Source: Peromyscus leucopus (Eukaryota > Chordata > Mammalia > Rodentia > Cricetidae). From it: DNA of 64,000 nucleotides. The stretch is from positions 93,711,920-93,775,919 of the forward strand of contig NC_051083.1 of NCBI RefSeq assembly GCF_004664715.2, given 5' to 3'. Positions 62,976 to 64,000 of the stretch are shown in pieces. The notes under the pieces are model-generated. The model was not told the origin of the DNA. It was given only the letters and a program-made list of their open reading frames with translations, and searched no databases. Made by a program: the position numbers and the translations under genes. Position 1 is the stretch's first letter, and each line of letters begins with the position of its first letter.

Positions 62976-63023
<48 letters not shown>
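62976..63023. repeat. Dinucleotide microsatellite (CA)n
   Basis: Forty-eight bases of CA preceded directly by GTGTGTGTG, giving a short inverted (GT)(AC) junction at 62966-62984. It lies about 200 bases past a Frmpd3 donor. Confidence 0.97.
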
Positions 63024-63025
<2 letters not shown>

Positions 63026-63626
63026 ATGCACATCTGCTTGTCAACTACTTTGTGTTCATGCTACACCGGGTCCTTCAGGACTCTTAGGAGCTAAGCAAAG
63101 CGAAGATCATTAAGCCATTTATAAAGCTAAAGTGATTTATATTGATACAATAACACCTACGCAAGTTTGCACACAAAAATAAACAAATGTCATCTCTTGG
63201 GAGATTAGCTTAGCCATGTCTTGCTTTTTAAATAACAACCAAATCTTAGGCACTGAAGCAAGATTTGAGAAGTCCAGCCACAGCCCTTTGGCTATTCTTT
63301 TCACAGGAAGAGCAATTACTGAACTGTGATTCTTAACAGCTCAGCCAGGCGTCCAAAAGTCCTAGTGATTCCTTAGTCCTGAAGAGTATAAGTGTGATAC
63401 AGTTTACCCCGAGGTTCACTCTATAGTGGGACAGAAATAGCTATCCCTGACTCTTCGGGACTCTTGCCAGAAGGAGAATGCCAACCCAGGAATGAATGTT
63501 CTTATGCAACCAATGCTGCCCAGCAATCTGGGCAGTTATGACACCTGCCCAAGAAACCTACCTGGCCCACAGCTGTCCTGTGGTTCCCATGCAAGGTCCA
63601 AGATGACCCTATAAATAAAGAATCCC

Positions 63627-63745
63627 ATCAGGTACAGTGACACAAGCCTGTAAACCTAGTACTCAGGAGGCTAAATCAAGAGAATTACAAGTTCAAGGCC
63701 AGCCTGTGCTACAAGGGGAGACCCTTTGGGAAAGAAATAGAGGAG
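63627..63745 (+). mobile_element. B1 SINE (old)
   Basis: ATCAGGTACAGTGACACAAGC, CTAGTACTCAGGAGGCTAAAT and CAAGGCCAGCCTGTGCTACAA. Confidence 0.82.
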
Positions 63746-64000
63746 AGAGGAAGAACTACCCTCAGCTAGAAAACTCTTATTCAGAGGAATGATCAAGTGT
63801 TCAGAATGGCCTTGCCAGTGTTTTTCTACTGGAGTTTACAGATCATTCCCATATTGGTTTAAGGAATGTCTAAGAGTGTTTTGGGGTCATCCCATGTTAT
63901 GTCATGCTACTGGCATTTAGCATCTCAAAGTCAGAGATGCTAAGCATCCTCCAGGAGACAGAACAGCCCCTGAATGATTAAATTTTCCTACCCAAAGTTT
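63746..64000. other. Intronic end of window
   Basis: The 63820-63960 part has MER5-like features (TTTTTCTACTGGAGTTTACAG, GGCATTTAGCATCTCAAAGTC) but is too short to assign. No exon. Confidence 0.4.

Overview
The window is mammalian nuclear DNA from a rodent. Spliced exons of one gene sit in a dense field of rodent SINEs (B1, B2/B3, ID, B4-like), rodent L1 3' ends, old mammalian repeats (MIR, L2, MER5-like, Tigger-like, L1M) and long microsatellites. The best-preserved B1 copies carry a right half reading GGAAAGGCGCAAAGCTACAC, which I associate with cricetid rodents (hamster, vole, deer mouse) rather than Mus or Rattus. The species call is an inference from that SINE diagnostic.

The only gene I can support firmly is on the + strand. 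It is the 5' coding part of Frmpd3 (FERM and PDZ domain containing 3, X-linked in other mammals). Five exons are visible: 37331-37485, 41577-41679, 44527-44572, 58244-58348 and 62663-62770. They have canonical AG/GT junctions and join in one frame to about 170 residues from the ATG at 37338. The product holds an N-terminal PDZ domain with a GFGF carboxylate loop, a basic linker and the first strands of the FERM domain. The rest of the gene lies past the right edge.

Layout: 1-19.5 kb is 5' flank or a far-upstream intron, mostly repeats, with a 25-bp minisatellite at 5.5 kb and a possible minus-strand terminal exon at 16.4-16.8 kb. From 19.56 to 20.3 kb there is a CpG-rich, promoter-like block containing a splice-bounded 126-bp exon candidate (19623-19748), probably 5' UTR of Frmpd3. 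From 20.3 to 37.3 kb lies the presumed first large intron. From 37.3 to 62.8 kb are the five coding exons, separated by introns of about 4.1, 2.8, 13.7 and 4.3 kb. The tail 62.8-64 kb is intronic.

I found no rRNA, tRNA, CRISPR, operon or novel multi-gene system, and most long open frames are chance frames through repeats. The points worth a second look are small: an ATGTGATG start-stop overlap at the likely Frmpd3 start, two minus-strand exon-like structures, a few clusters of POU, homeodomain and MEF2 sites, the minisatellite, and several insertions whose target-site duplications give relative ages. Repeat family names come from recalled consensus sequences, not from a database search, and repeat edges are approximate to about 10-20 bases unless a target-site duplication fixes them.
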